DNA of 64,000 bases, taken from Jidongwangia harbinensis. GTDB lineage: Bacteria; Actinomycetota; Actinomycetes; Mycobacteriales; Micromonosporaceae. The stretch is taken from the NCBI RefSeq assembly GCF_020216025.1, contig NZ_JAIWNC010000005.1:248001-312000 (forward strand), read 5' to 3'. The position numbers and the translations under genes were made by a program. The notes below the pieces were generated by a model. It was given only the letters and a program-made list of their open reading frames with translations. It made no database searches and had not been told where the DNA came from. Of the stretch, positions 8,880-21,500 are shown in pieces. Position 1 is the first letter of the stretch. Each line of letters opens with the position of its first letter.

Positions 8880-8990
8880 GTTTCGCGTATCCGCTCGCAC
8901 GGTGACGAGACGAAGCCGTCCTTCAAGACCACCGAACTGGTCGTCTACGTCCTCGCTGTCGCCGGCGTGCTGATCGCCTCACTGATCCTC
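8880..8990 (+). pseudogene. Remnant of a small actinobacterial membrane protein
   Basis: Frame 8880-8990 reads VSRIRSHGDETKPSFKTTELVVYVLAVAGVLIAS and similar, which matches from memory the N-terminal half of a short conserved actinobacterial membrane protein (SFKTTE motif then TM1). The second half of that family, with an AWWYVTLLTIGYMISRG-like TM2, is absent: after SLIL the frame runs into unrelated proline/glycine-rich sequence until a stop at 9144-9146. No good start codon is present; GTT occupies the expected initiator position and an AGGAG sits only one base before it. The rest of the 355-base gap 8812-9166 holds nothing else that I recognise. Confidence 0.45.
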
Positions 8991-9166
8991 AGTCCTGAGC
9001 GGCCCCGGTGCGGCGACCAGATCGAGATGGTCGCCACGCCGGGGCTTCCTCGTGCCCCCGGCACGGACGGGACCAATGGCGGGACCCAGGGACTTTCGCC
9101 ACTCCCTACCGGCGCCTCGGCGCGGGACGGTGGAGCCCGGAGATGACGTCACCCCGGGGGTCGAGC

Positions 9167-9928
9167 ATGGGCAAGCAGGGTCGTGAGCGTTCCCGCGCGG
9201 TACGGGAGGCGCAAGCCGCCGTCCTGGCACGGCGCAGCCGCCGGCAGCGGTGGGTGCTGGCCGGCGGCGGACTGGTGATCGTGGCGTTGCTCGCGGCGAT
9301 CGTGGTCGTCGTGGTGAACGCCGCCGGCTCGAAGTCCGGTGACACCGTGGCCGGCGCCGTGGTGCGGCCGGCGAACGCCACCGCCGCGGGCGCGCTGACG
9401 ATCGGCGACCCGGACGCGCCGGTACGGCTGGAAGTGTTCCTCGACTACATGTGCCCGTTCTGCGGGCGCTTCGAGCGGGCCAACGGCGCCGAGATCGACC
9501 GGCTGGTCGGCGCCGGCACCGTACGGCTGGAGGTCTACCCGCTGGCGTTCCTGGACGAGGCGTCCCGCGGCACCGAATACTCCAGCCGCACCGCGAACGC
9601 GGCGGCCACCGTCGCGGACCGGGCACCCGCACAGCTGCCGGCGTTCCACCGGGCGCTGTTCGACCGCCAGCCGGAGGAAGGCACCGCCGGACTGACCGAC
9701 GACGAGATCGCCGGACTGGCCCGCGCGGCCAAGGTCCCGGACGACGTGGTGGCGCAGTTCGGCGAGCGGCGGTTCGCGGCGTGGGTGGCCGCCTCGACGA
9801 AGACCGCGCTGGACGACATCTCCGGCACGCCGACGGTACGGATCGACGGCAGGCAGTTCACCGGCGACCTCTACCAGGCCGGCCCGCTCACCCAGGCGAT
9901 CACCGCCGCGGCGACGGGTCCGCAGTGA
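9167..9928 (+). CDS. Membrane-anchored DsbA-like thiol-disulfide oxidoreductase
   Basis: The protein has 253 residues from ATG 9167. A basic cytoplasmic start (GKQGRERSR) precedes one membrane segment at about 30-51, then a thioredoxin-fold domain of DsbA/DSBA_4 type with the active-site CPFC at 96-99 in LDYMCPFCGRF, and the cis-proline loop GTPTVRIDG near residue 225. It should act outside the membrane as a thiol oxidase. The next gene encodes VKOR and overlaps it by GTGA, so the pair is an oxidative protein folding unit in which VKOR re-oxidises the DsbA-like partner. An alternative ATG at 9143 would add eight residues. Confidence 0.88.
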   Translation: MGKQGRERSRAVREAQAAVLARRSRRQRWVLAGGGLVIVALLAAIVVVVVNAAGSKSGDTVAGAVVRPANATAAGALTIGDPDAPVRLEVFLDYMCPFCGRFERANGAEIDRLVGAGTVRLEVYPLAFLDEASRGTEYSSRTANAAATVADRAPAQLPAFHRALFDRQPEEGTAGLTDDEIAGLARAAKVPDDVVAQFGERRFAAWVAASTKTALDDISGTPTVRIDGRQFTGDLYQAGPLTQAITAAATGPQ

Positions 9929-10542
9929 CCGCACTGACCGGCCTGCGGGCGGTGCGGCACTCGGACGTCTGGATCTTCGGCACCATGTTGTTCTCCGCGT
10001 GCCTCAGTCTGATCGCCTCGTTCGTGCTGTCGGTGGACGCGGTCACCCTCGCCGCCGACCCGGCCAGCGACCTGTCCTGCAACATCAACGCGGTGATCAG
10101 TTGCGGCACGGTGGGCGGTTCGTGGCAGGCGCACCTGTTCGGCTTCCCGAACGCGTTCCTCGGCCTGGTCGCCGAGCCGGTGGTGATCACGGTGGCGGTC
10201 GCGAGCCTGGGCGGTGTGCGGTTCCCCCGCTGGTTCATGTGCGCCGCGCAGGTGGTGTACACGCTCGGGTTCGGGTTCGCGTACTGGCTGCTGTACCAGT
10301 CGATGTTCGTGATCGGCGCGCTGTGCCCGTGGTGCCTGCTGGTCACGGTGTCGACGACGCTGGTCTTCGCGTCGCTCACGCACGTCAACCTCCGCGACGG
10401 GAACCTCTACCTGCCGCCCCGGGTCCAGGCGCCGGCCGTCCGGTTCCTGCACGCCGACCTCGACGTCCTGGCCGTCACGATCTGGTTGCTGGTGCTGGCC
10501 CTCGCGGTGGTGCTGAAGTACGGCGGCACGCTGTTCGCCTGA
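9925..10542 (+). CDS. Vitamin K epoxide reductase family protein (VKOR)
   Basis: A 205-residue integral membrane protein starting at a GTG that overlaps the stop of the DsbA-like gene (GTGA 9925-9928). Four to five hydrophobic segments are visible. Family cysteines are all present: C52 and C60 in the loop region (SCNINAVISC) and the redox CXXC as CPWC at 134-137 in the last helices, together with the conserved Ser/Trp-rich region GSWQAHLFGFPNAF. VKOR transfers electrons from DsbA-like oxidases to quinones, replacing DsbB in actinobacteria. Coupling with the upstream gene supports that role. The convergent phosphoketolase gene ends 9 bases downstream. Confidence 0.9.
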   Translation: MTALTGLRAVRHSDVWIFGTMLFSACLSLIASFVLSVDAVTLAADPASDLSCNINAVISCGTVGGSWQAHLFGFPNAFLGLVAEPVVITVAVASLGGVRFPRWFMCAAQVVYTLGFGFAYWLLYQSMFVIGALCPWCLLVTVSTTLVFASLTHVNLRDGNLYLPPRVQAPAVRFLHADLDVLAVTIWLLVLALAVVLKYGGTLFA

Positions 10543-10551
10543 CCTTCGGGG

Positions 10552-12951
10552 TCAGCCCTGCTGGGCCCAGTCGCCGAGCGACCAGTCGCGGACCTCCGGC
10601 ATGTCCTCGAGATGATCCACCACGTACGCCTCGTGCTTGGCGAGCTGCGCCGCGCACCAGTGCTTGAGCTCGGTGGCCCCGCGCGGCAGCCGCTTGGCGT
10701 TGTTGATCGCGTCCATCACCAGGTGGTAGCGGGACGCCTTGTTCCGCACCGTCATGTCGAACGGGGTGGTCGTGGTGCCCTGCTCGATGAAGCCGCGCAC
10801 CCGGAACCGGTCCGCGTCCGGCCGCCCGTGCACCAGCTGATGGATCGCGCCCGGGTAGCCGTGGAACGAGAACACCACGTCGACCGTGTCGGTGAACAGC
10901 TCGGTGAACAGCGTCGGGTCCATGCCGTGCGGGTGGTCCTTCGGCCGGGACAATGCCATCAGGTCCACCACGTTCACCACCCGCACCCTCAGCCCCGGCA
11001 GCCGCTGCCGGAGGATCTGGGCGGCCGCCACGGTCTCCATGGTCACCACGTCACCGGCGCAGGCCAGCACGATGTCCGGGTCGCTGGTGCCGTCGTCGGT
11101 GCCGGCCCACTCCCACACCCCGGCACCCCGGGCGCAGTGCGCGATCGCCTCGTCCATGGTCAGCCACTGCAGCTGCGGCTGCTTGTCGATCACGATCAGG
11201 TTCACGTACGACCGGGACCGGAAACAGTGGTCCGCCACCGACAGCAGGCAGTTCGCGTCCGGCGGCAGGTACACCCGCGCCACGTCCCCGCGCTGGTTCA
11301 GCACCACCTGGATCAGTCCCGGGCCCTGGTGCGAAAAGCCGTTGTGGTCGTTGCGCCACGCGGTCGAGGTGAGCAGCACGTTCAGGCTGGGCACCGGCGC
11401 CCGCCACGGCAGATGCGCCGCCTCCTGCAGCCACTTGCCGTGCTGCACCGTCTGCGACGCGCTCACCATGGCGAACGCCTCGTACGTGGCGAACATGCCG
11501 TGCCGCCCGGTCAGCGTGTAACCCTCCAGCCAGCCGTGGCAGTTGTGCTCGGAGAGCACCTCCATCACCCGGCCGTCCCGGCTCAAGCCGGTGTCCGCCG
11601 CGCTGACCTGTTCCATGAAGGCCCGGTCGGACACCTCGAACACCGCGCCCAGCCGGTTGCTGTTCGTCTCGTCCGGGCAGAACAACCGGAACCGGTCCGG
11701 GTTGCGGGAGTAGATGTCGCGCATCAGCTCGCCGAGCTTGCGCGTCGACTCGGCGCGGAACTGCGCCGGCCGCGGCACGTCCACCGCGTAGTACCGGAAG
11801 TCCGGCAGGTCCAGGTCGCGGGTGAGCACCCCGCCGTTGGCGTGCGGGCTCGCGCTCATCCGCAGCTTGCCCTCCGGTGCCAGCGCCCGCACCGCCTCGA
11901 CCGGCGCACCGGACGCGTCGAACAGCTCCTCGGGCCGGTACGACCGCAGCCACTCGTCCAGCACGCGCAGGTGGTCCGGGTTGTCACGAACCCCGGACAG
12001 CGGCACCTGATGCGACCGCCAGGTGCCGGTCACCTGCACCCCGTCGACCTGGTCCGGGCCGGTCCAGCCCTTCGGGGACCGCAGCACGATCAGCGGCCAG
12101 CGCGGCCGGGTGCCGTCCCAGTCCCCGCCCCGGGCGGAGCGCTGGATGTCCCGGATCCGGCCCCACGCCTGGGCCAGCGCCGCGGCGAACCGGTGGTGCA
12201 TGCCGGGCAGGTCGTCGCCCTCGACCTCGAGCACCTCGTACCCGTGGCCCTCCAGCAGGGACCGCACCTCGGCCCGGTCCTTGCGCGCCAGCACGGTCGG
12301 ACCGGCGATCTTCGCACCGTTCAGGTGCAGCACCGGCAGCACCGCACCGTCGCGGGCCGGGTTGAGGAACGAGACGCCCTTCCAGGAACCTTCCAGCGGG
12401 CCGGTCTCCGCCTCGCCGTCACCCACCACGGCAACCGCCAGCAGATCCGGGTTGTCCATCACCGCCCCGAACGCGTGTACCAGCGCGTAGCCCAGCTCCC
12501 CGCCCTCGTGGATGGAGCCGGGCGTGGTCACCGACACGTGGCTGGGGATGCCGCCGGGGCTGGAGAACTGCCGGAACAGCCGCAGCATCCCGGCCTCGTC
12601 CTGGGACACCGCCGGGTAGACCTCGCTGTAGGTGCCCTCCAGGTAGCCGGCCGCCACCAGCGCGGGACCGCCGTGGCCGGGACCGGTCAGGTAGATCGTC
12701 TGCTGGCCGGTGTGCCGGATGAGGCGGGAGACGTGCGCGTAGATCAGGGAGAGACCGGGGCTGGTGCCCCAGTGGCCGAGCAGCCGCGGCTTGATGTGCT
12801 CCGGCGCCAGCGGTTGCCGCAGCAGCGGGTTCCCGCGCAGGTAGATCTGCCCGATCGTCAGGTAGTTGTTGGCCCGCCACCAGGCGTCCAGTTGCGCCAG
12901 CTCCGCATCGTCGACCGTGCCGAGGGCAAGGTCATCCGTCACCGCTGTCAC
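10552..12951 (-). CDS. xfp: Thiamine-diphosphate phosphoketolase (Xfp family)
   Basis: A 799-residue protein, the usual length for D-xylulose-5-phosphate/fructose-6-phosphate phosphoketolase. Diagnostic blocks seen: GQIYLRGNPLL and HIKPRLLGHWGTSPG near the N-terminus, TGPGHGGPA, the ThDP-binding region GDGEAETGPLEGSWKG, HLNGAKIAGPT, and in the second half TGRHGMFATYEAF and the HNGFSHQGPG loop. It cleaves xylulose-5-P and/or fructose-6-P with phosphate to acetyl-phosphate plus a triose- or tetrose-phosphate. Substrate preference is not decidable here. No acetate kinase or phosphotransacetylase gene is next to it. It converges with VKOR and is transcribed alone from the 96-base gap at 12952-13047. 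Confidence 0.95.
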   Translation of the reverse strand: MTAVTDDLALGTVDDAELAQLDAWWRANNYLTIGQIYLRGNPLLRQPLAPEHIKPRLLGHWGTSPGLSLIYAHVSRLIRHTGQQTIYLTGPGHGGPALVAAGYLEGTYSEVYPAVSQDEAGMLRLFRQFSSPGGIPSHVSVTTPGSIHEGGELGYALVHAFGAVMDNPDLLAVAVVGDGEAETGPLEGSWKGVSFLNPARDGAVLPVLHLNGAKIAGPTVLARKDRAEVRSLLEGHGYEVLEVEGDDLPGMHHRFAAALAQAWGRIRDIQRSARGGDWDGTRPRWPLIVLRSPKGWTGPDQVDGVQVTGTWRSHQVPLSGVRDNPDHLRVLDEWLRSYRPEELFDASGAPVEAVRALAPEGKLRMSASPHANGGVLTRDLDLPDFRYYAVDVPRPAQFRAESTRKLGELMRDIYSRNPDRFRLFCPDETNSNRLGAVFEVSDRAFMEQVSAADTGLSRDGRVMEVLSEHNCHGWLEGYTLTGRHGMFATYEAFAMVSASQTVQHGKWLQEAAHLPWRAPVPSLNVLLTSTAWRNDHNGFSHQGPGLIQVVLNQRGDVARVYLPPDANCLLSVADHCFRSRSYVNLIVIDKQPQLQWLTMDEAIAHCARGAGVWEWAGTDDGTSDPDIVLACAGDVVTMETVAAAQILRQRLPGLRVRVVNVVDLMALSRPKDHPHGMDPTLFTELFTDTVDVVFSFHGYPGAIHQLVHGRPDADRFRVRGFIEQGTTTTPFDMTVRNKASRYHLVMDAINNAKRLPRGATELKHWCAAQLAKHEAYVVDHLEDMPEVRDWSLGDWAQQG

Positions 12952-13047
12952 GAACGGTCTCCTCCCGAGTGTGGATCGTCACCGCACCCATCAGATACCG
13001 GCGCCGCGGGAGAACGGGTGAAAACCTCGGAATCCGTCCGGCGGCGC

Positions 13048-13881
13048 TCAGGCCGCCCGCGCCGCGGGCGGGTGCCAACCCAGGTGGTACGCCAGCTCGA
13101 TCGGCGTGGCCAGGATGTCGGCACCGAGTTCGCGGCGGGCCGAGGCGTGGCAGGCGGCCCGGTCGGTGTGCGTGCCGTACACCTCGGGCCACTGGCGGCG
13201 CAGCCGCGGCTCGCCGCCGAACGTCATGTCGCCCGCCTCCAGCACCATCGGGTCGCCGTAGACCGCCACGTCGCAGCCGGCCAGCGCGCCGTACCAGATG
13301 GCGCTGCAGAGCCGGTTGGAGACGACCCGGCGGTGCCGCCGCAGTTCGGCCAGCTGGCGGTCGAGGAACTCCCGGTCGTGGTCACGCCACCAGAATCCGC
13401 GGTAGCCGTGGCAGATCACCCGGAACCCGGCCCGCTCGTACAGCCGGCGGATGGACCGCACCCGATGTTCGTTCCAGTACAGGCAGACCGTGATCGGCCC
13501 GTCCTCGGTGGCCTTCACCTCGTCGATGAGCCGCTGGTGGTCGCCGTGGACCTGCTGCCCCTCCCAGCCGTGGAACGGGTAGAAGATCGTGCCCTCCGGC
13601 TCCGTACCCGTCTCGGGGGTCATCGTCATCAGGTAGGCGAACGGTGACCCGACCGCGACGACGTTCCGCCGGCCCTGGGAGAACGCGCGGCGGCGGGTCT
13701 CCTCCGACCAGACCAGCAGGCGGCTGCCGGCGACGAACGGGACACCCGGGGCCAGACCGTCACCGATGTTCCAGCCGTGCTGCAGGTAGCCCTGCATGCG
13801 CGGCGGGTGCATGGGCTCGTCCAGACCGCAGTAGCGGGCGAGGACGTGGCCGTGGCCGTAGTAGTAGTTCGCGTGATGCAT
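13048..13881 (-). CDS. Uncharacterised protein, possible GT-B-like glycosyl/glycerophosphotransferase
   Basis: A 277-residue protein starting MHHANYYYGHGH. No signal peptide or membrane segment. The middle has a region that looks like the second Rossmann-like half of GT-B or CDP-glycerol transferase-type enzymes (ITVCLYWNEHRVRSIRRLYE), then SNRLCSAIWYGALAGCDVAVYGDP, which resembles the nucleotide-site loop of surface-polysaccharide proteins. I do not recognise a named family. It is transcribed away from the aldo-keto reductase/SDR pair, sharing a 95-base divergent region, so a shared role in a sugar or surface-glycan pathway is possible but only inferred. A GGAGG lies 12 bases before the ATG, rather far for an SD, so the start is uncertain. 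Confidence 0.5.
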   Translation of the reverse strand: MHHANYYYGHGHVLARYCGLDEPMHPPRMQGYLQHGWNIGDGLAPGVPFVAGSRLLVWSEETRRRAFSQGRRNVVAVGSPFAYLMTMTPETGTEPEGTIFYPFHGWEGQQVHGDHQRLIDEVKATEDGPITVCLYWNEHRVRSIRRLYERAGFRVICHGYRGFWWRDHDREFLDRQLAELRRHRRVVSNRLCSAIWYGALAGCDVAVYGDPMVLEAGDMTFGGEPRLRRQWPEVYGTHTDRAACHASARRELGADILATPIELAYHLGWHPPAARAA

Positions 13882-13976
13882 CGGGTGACCCGTGCCTCCG
13901 GGGCGGGGTGGACAACGTCTAGTCTGCCGATCGGCGACCTGACCATAGCGCGGACCGCGGCGGCGGAAAGGAAACG

Positions 13977-14927
13977 ATGGCTGACCTGGACATGGCCATG
14001 CCGGTACGGGAACGTGACGGATACCGGCAGTCGGCGCTGGTGCTCGGCGCGGCGCAGCTCGGCGGCTCCTACGGCATCGCGAACACGGTCGGCATGCCGG
14101 ACGACGACGCGACCGCCCGGCTGCTGCGGACCGCGGCGGAACTGGGCGTGACGCACGTCGACACGGCGCGCGCGTACGGCGAGAGCGAGCACCGGATCGG
14201 GGCCTGCCGGGTGCCGTCGCTCCGGGTGATCACCAAGGTGGCCCCGCTCGGCGGCGTCGCCGACGCGCCGGACGCGGTGCGCGCCGCGGTGACGGAGAGC
14301 GTCGCGCGCAGCCGCGCCGAACTCGGCGACGACCCGCTGACCCTGCTGCTGCACCGGGCCGCGGACGCGACCAGCGCCGGCGGCGCGGCCTGGGACACCC
14401 TGCGCGGGTACGCGGACGACGGCGTCGCCGACCGGATCGGCGTCTCCGTGCAGTCACCGGCCGAACTGCACACCGTGCTGGGGCTGCCCGGCCTCGGCTA
14501 CGTGCAGCTGCCGTGCAACCTGCTCGACCGGCGCTGGCGGGACCCCGCCCTGACCGAGGCGCTCGCCGCGCGTCCCGGCCTGGTGGTCACCGCCCGCAGC
14601 GTGTACCTGCAGGGCCTGCTCGCCGCCGGTGCGGCGGTGCGCTGGCCGCACCTGAGCGACACGGACCGGGACACGCTGGTCGGCACGCTCGACCTGATCG
14701 CGAGCGAGCTGGGCCGGGACGGGCGGATCGAGTTGTGCCTGGCGTACGTGCTCGGGCTGCCCTGGGTGACGTCGGTGGTGATCGGCGCGGAGACCGAGGA
14801 GCAGGTGCGGCGCAACGTGTCGCTCGCGGTCCGGCCGCCGTTGTCCGCGGACGAGCGCGCGGCCGTGGTGTCCGCCCTTCCGGACGTGCCCGGGGCGCTG
14901 CTGGACCCGAGCCGGTGGACGTCGTGA
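13977..14927 (+). CDS. Aldo/keto reductase
   Basis: The protein has 316 residues; AAAGGAAA lies just upstream of ATG 13977. The AKR (beta/alpha)8 signatures are clear: [12 protein letters not shown] near the start, [17 protein letters not shown] with catalytic D62 and Y67, K87 in VITKVAPLG and H126 in [10 protein letters not shown]. The C-terminal part holds the cofactor-binding strand [17 protein letters not shown]. The family reduces carbonyls with NAD(P)H. The stop overlaps the SDR start (GTGA at 14924-14927), so the two reductases are co-translated and probably act in one pathway, perhaps sugar modification. Substrate unknown. Confidence 0.88.
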   Translation: MADLDMAMPVRERDGYRQSALVLGAAQLGGSYGIANTVGMPDDDATARLLRTAAELGVTHVDTARAYGESEHRIGACRVPSLRVITKVAPLGGVADAPDAVRAAVTESVARSRAELGDDPLTLLLHRAADATSAGGAAWDTLRGYADDGVADRIGVSVQSPAELHTVLGLPGLGYVQLPCNLLDRRWRDPALTEALAARPGLVVTARSVYLQGLLAAGAAVRWPHLSDTDRDTLVGTLDLIASELGRDGRIELCLAYVLGLPWVTSVVIGAETEEQVRRNVSLAVRPPLSADERAAVVSALPDVPGALLDPSRWTS

Positions 14928-15706
14928 CCCCGGCGGAGCTGTTCGACCTCACCGGACGGGTGGCCGTGGTGACCGGCGCCACCGGGCGACTGGGCCGGGT
15001 GATGACCCGCACGCTGGCCGCGGCCGGCGCGCAGACCTGGGCGGTCGCCCGGAACCCGGACCGCCTGGCCGCGCTGGCCGGCGAACTCGCCGCGGACGGC
15101 CTGACCTGCCACCCGCACCCGTGCGACGTGACCTCCGACGCCGAGGTGGCGGCGCTGGCCGGTGCGCTGCCCGGCCGCCTCGACGTGCTGGTGCACAACG
15201 CGCACGTGGGCCGGGCCGGCTCGCTGCGCACGGCGGCGCCGGCCGACTACGCCGAGGCCGCCGAGCTGGCACTCACCGCGTTCCACCGGCTTCTCGGCGC
15301 GGTCCGGGAGCACCTGGTCCGGGCGGCCGCCGACGGTTCGCCGTCGGTGATCACGATCGGCTCGATGTACGGCGTGGTCAGCCCGCGGCCGTCGGTCTAC
15401 GACGACCCGGATGCCGGCAATCCGCCGTACTACGGCGCGGTGAAGGCGGGCCTGATCCAGCTCACCCGGTACGCCGCGGTGGAGCTAGGCGCGAGCGGGG
15501 TGCGGGTGAACTGCCTCACTCCGGGCGCGTTCCCCGGCGAGGGCGGCGACCCGGAACTGCTGCGCCGGCTCGGTGCGCACACGCCGCTCGGCCGGGTCGG
15601 CACCCCGGCGGAATTGTCCACCGCCGTCCTCTTCCTGGCCTCCCCGCACAGCAGTTACCTCACCGGAGCGAACATCGTCGTGGACGGCGGACGTACTGTG
15701 TGGTGA
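14924..15706 (+). CDS. Short-chain dehydrogenase/reductase
   Basis: The protein has 260 residues from the GTG overlapping the aldo-keto reductase stop; an in-frame GTG at 14915 is an alternative. Classical SDR marks: cofactor motif TGATGRLG at 17-24, CDVTSDAEV, the NNAG-like HNAHVG, catalytic S147 in ITIGSMYG, and Y170/K174 in PYYGAVKAG. The C-terminal [18 protein letters not shown] is the usual end of NAD(P)-dependent SDRs. The gene immediately follows the AKR, so both probably process the same metabolite. [14 protein letters not shown] context is seen in SDRs from sugar/flagellin-glycan clusters, which fits the possible glycosyltransferase-like neighbour but does not prove it. Confidence 0.88.
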   Translation: MTPAELFDLTGRVAVVTGATGRLGRVMTRTLAAAGAQTWAVARNPDRLAALAGELAADGLTCHPHPCDVTSDAEVAALAGALPGRLDVLVHNAHVGRAGSLRTAAPADYAEAAELALTAFHRLLGAVREHLVRAAADGSPSVITIGSMYGVVSPRPSVYDDPDAGNPPYYGAVKAGLIQLTRYAAVELGASGVRVNCLTPGAFPGEGGDPELLRRLGAHTPLGRVGTPAELSTAVLFLASPHSSYLTGANIVVDGGRTVW

Positions 15707-15745
15707 TGCATTGTCGACGCTGCGTCATGTCACTCGATCGGGTGC

Positions 15746-17767
<2,022 letters not shown>

Positions 17768-17780
17768 CCCGGCCCGGGGC

Positions 17781-18725
<945 letters not shown>

Positions 18726-21464
18726 TCATGCGACGAGGCCGCGATCCAGGACGGCGGCCAGTTCGGCCCGGGACGTGACGCCGAGCTTGGGAAAGATCCG
18801 GTGCAGGTGCGTGCTGACCGTACGGTGCGACAGGTACAACCGCTGCCCGATCTCGCGGTTGGTCAGGCCGTCCGCGGCGAGCCGGGCGATGTTCAGCTCG
18901 TGCGGCGTGAGCAGGTCACGGGCGTCCGGATCGCGCCGGGGGCTGCTCTCCCCGGTGGCCCGCAGCTCCTGTCGGGCCCGCTCGCTCCACGGGACCGCGC
19001 CCAGCGCGCCGAACATCTCCCGCGCGGTACGCAGGTGGGCGCGGGACTCGGCGATCCGGCGCCGGCGGCGCAGCCACTCCCCGTACGCCAGCTCGACCCG
19101 GGCCCGTTCCAGCGGCCAGCCGACCAGGTCCGCGTGCAGTGCCTCCCGGTACCGCGACTCGGCCCGGTCCTCCGGTTCCAGCACGGCGCGGGCATAGCGG
19201 AGTCCGGCGTGTACGGCCGGCGACGAGGTGCGCCGCGCCACCTCCTCCAACTCCGCCACGATCCCGGTCAGGTCGCCGGCCCGGCCACTGCGGACCGCCG
19301 CCTCCACCAGGTCCGGGATGGCGTACCAGCGCAGCGCCGGATGGCAGGCCGGGTCGGCCGGGTCGTGCAGGCGCCGCAGGTGGGCGTACGCGTCGGCGGG
19401 GCGCTGTCCGGCCAGGGCGGCGATGCCCCGGGCGCGCTGGACGACGGCCAGCACCGCCCGGACGCCGGCCGCCATGCTCTCCCGCTCGGCGTCCGCCGCC
19501 AGCATCTCGGCCAGATCGGTGAGTCCGCGCAACGCGGCGATCTCGGCCTGGCAGGCGCGGGCCAGGCCGTACATGGACGGTTGCTCGGTCTCCCGGGTCA
19601 ACCGGACCGCCTCGTCCGCGGCCGCCATGGCCGTGTCCAGGTCTCCGAGCCGCACCGTGCTCAGGGCCTGGACGGTCAGTCCGCGGGCCACCAGCCCGAG
19701 GCGGCCCTGGGCCCGCAGCGCGGCCAGCGGCGCGGTGACCAGGCGTGCCGCCACGTCGAAGGCGCCGACCTGCAGCGCGGCGCTGCTGAGATAGCGGCCG
19801 TCCTCCGGGTCGCTGCCCGGGTCGGCGGCCCGCCGGCGCAGCTCGCCGACGATCGCGTCGCCCTGCGCCAGCGGGACGGTGTACGCGGTGACCGCCAGCA
19901 GTCGCGCGTCCCCGGCGTCCAGCAGGCTCTGCGCCACCTGGAGGATCCGGTCCCGGGCCTCCGGACCGGGTTCGGTCCAGAAGCAGCGCATGGCCGCGCT
20001 CCACAGCACCCGCCGGGCCAGCTCGGTGTCGCCTCCGACGGCGAGCGCCTCGGCCAGCTGGACGAGCGTGGCCGCCTCCACCGGGTCGTCCCGCATGCCC
20101 TCGTCGAAACCGGCGCGGGTCCAGATCACCCGGGCCCGCTGCAGCGGGGTGAGCACCAGCGTGTCGGCCTCGTCCAGCAGACGCCGCACCACGTCCCGCC
20201 GGCCGGCGTCGCCGGCCAGTTCGGCGCCGCGCAGGAGTCGCTCGGCCCGACCGGCGTCGGTCGCGCTGAGCCGGGCGGCGCGTTCCCAGGCCAGTACGGC
20301 CGCGGCGGCACCGCCCCGCCGCTGGGCCCGGTGGGCGGCGTGCTCCAGTTCCGTGGCGACGTTCTCGTCGACGCCGGCCACGGCGTGGGCGCGGTGCCAG
20401 GTGCGCCGGTCCGGCCGGTCGGTGAGGACGTCGGCGAGGGCCGTGTGCGCGGCGAGCCGGTCGCCGGCCCGGGCCGCCTGGGTGATCGCGGACCGGATCA
20501 GCGGGTGCCGGAACGTCACCCGGCCGTCCCGCACGTCGATCAGCCGCAGGTCGACGGCCGGTTCCAGCACGGCCATCCCGGCCGCCGCGCCGGTGCGGAC
20601 CGCGGTGGCGGCCAGCGCCTCGTCCGCGGACGAACTGTCGTTGAGCGCGGCGATCAGCAACGCGGTGCGGGTTCCGGCCGGCAGGTCGCCGACCCGGCCA
20701 CTGAACGCGCGTTCCAGCCGGGTGGTCAGCGGCAGCGGCGACAGCGTGTCGGCGGCGGCCGCGGTCCGGGGCAGCTCGGTGAGCGCCAGCGGGTTGCCGG
20801 CCGCCTCGCGCAGCACCTGCGCCCGTACCGCGGGTTCCAGGCCGGGTGCCACCTCGTCGAGCAGCGTGGCGGCCTCCTCCTCGGACAGGTGGCCGACGGT
20901 CAGGCCGGGCAGGCCGGCGTCCTCGAGCGGGTACCGGCTGCCGTCGCGCACCGCGGCGACCAGGACGATCGGTTCGGACTCCAGCCGCCGCGCCAGGAAC
21001 GCCAGGGCGTCGGTGCTGGGCCGGTCCAGCCATTGCGCGTCCTCGGCCACCAGCAGCACCGGCCGGTCCGCGGCCGACTCGGCGAGCAGGTTCAGCACGG
21101 CCAGGCCGACCAGGTGGCGGTCCGGCACGGTGGTGTCGGTGAGTCCGATGGCGGCGCCCAGCGCGTCGCGTTGCCCGGCCGGGAGCGCGTCGAGGCCCGC
21201 CCGGATCGGGTGTACCAGCTGGTGCAGGCCGGCGTACGGCAGGTGTTCCTCGGACTCCGCACCGAGCGCGGTGAGCACCCGCAGGCCGGATCCGGCCGCC
21301 CGGTGGGCGAGTTCGGCGAGCAGCGCCGACTTGCCGATGCCGGGTTCGCCCCGGACGACGAGGGCGCCGCCCCGGTCGTGCACCCGGTCCAGCAGGCCGG
21401 CGAGGACCGCCCGTTCGGGTTCGCGGCCGATCAGTTTCCGCTCGACCCGCGACCTGCCCGCCAT
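18726..21464 (-). CDS. LAL-type LuxR transcriptional regulator with N-terminal ATPase
   Basis: A 912-residue protein. N-terminal AAA/STAND-like ATPase: Walker A GEPGIGKSA at about 39-47, Walker B region VLLVAEDAQWLD near 135-145, and a helical arm (LPLTTRLERAFSGRVGDL). A long TPR-like helical middle of about 500 residues follows, then a C-terminal LuxR HTH at about 850-905 (LTPHELNIARLAADGLTNREIGQRLYLS, HRTVSTHL). Such large ATP-binding LuxR (LAL/MalT-like) proteins are pathway activators triggered by a ligand. Target genes are not evident; the adjacent hydrolase on the same strand is the nearest candidate. Start taken at ATG 21464. Confidence 0.92.
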   Translation of the reverse strand: MAGRSRVERKLIGREPERAVLAGLLDRVHDRGGALVVRGEPGIGKSALLAELAHRAAGSGLRVLTALGAESEEHLPYAGLHQLVHPIRAGLDALPAGQRDALGAAIGLTDTTVPDRHLVGLAVLNLLAESAADRPVLLVAEDAQWLDRPSTDALAFLARRLESEPIVLVAAVRDGSRYPLEDAGLPGLTVGHLSEEEAATLLDEVAPGLEPAVRAQVLREAAGNPLALTELPRTAAAADTLSPLPLTTRLERAFSGRVGDLPAGTRTALLIAALNDSSSADEALAATAVRTGAAAGMAVLEPAVDLRLIDVRDGRVTFRHPLIRSAITQAARAGDRLAAHTALADVLTDRPDRRTWHRAHAVAGVDENVATELEHAAHRAQRRGGAAAAVLAWERAARLSATDAGRAERLLRGAELAGDAGRRDVVRRLLDEADTLVLTPLQRARVIWTRAGFDEGMRDDPVEAATLVQLAEALAVGGDTELARRVLWSAAMRCFWTEPGPEARDRILQVAQSLLDAGDARLLAVTAYTVPLAQGDAIVGELRRRAADPGSDPEDGRYLSSAALQVGAFDVAARLVTAPLAALRAQGRLGLVARGLTVQALSTVRLGDLDTAMAAADEAVRLTRETEQPSMYGLARACQAEIAALRGLTDLAEMLAADAERESMAAGVRAVLAVVQRARGIAALAGQRPADAYAHLRRLHDPADPACHPALRWYAIPDLVEAAVRSGRAGDLTGIVAELEEVARRTSSPAVHAGLRYARAVLEPEDRAESRYREALHADLVGWPLERARVELAYGEWLRRRRRIAESRAHLRTAREMFGALGAVPWSERARQELRATGESSPRRDPDARDLLTPHELNIARLAADGLTNREIGQRLYLSHRTVSTHLHRIFPKLGVTSRAELAAVLDRGLVA

Positions 21465-21500
21465 GCTGACTCCCCCTGCCCGCCACGTCCTGGCAGCAGG

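Noticed and set aside
8841..9146. Intact small gene in frame 3
   Set aside because: No usable start, and the family's second half is missing, so it is listed as a remnant.
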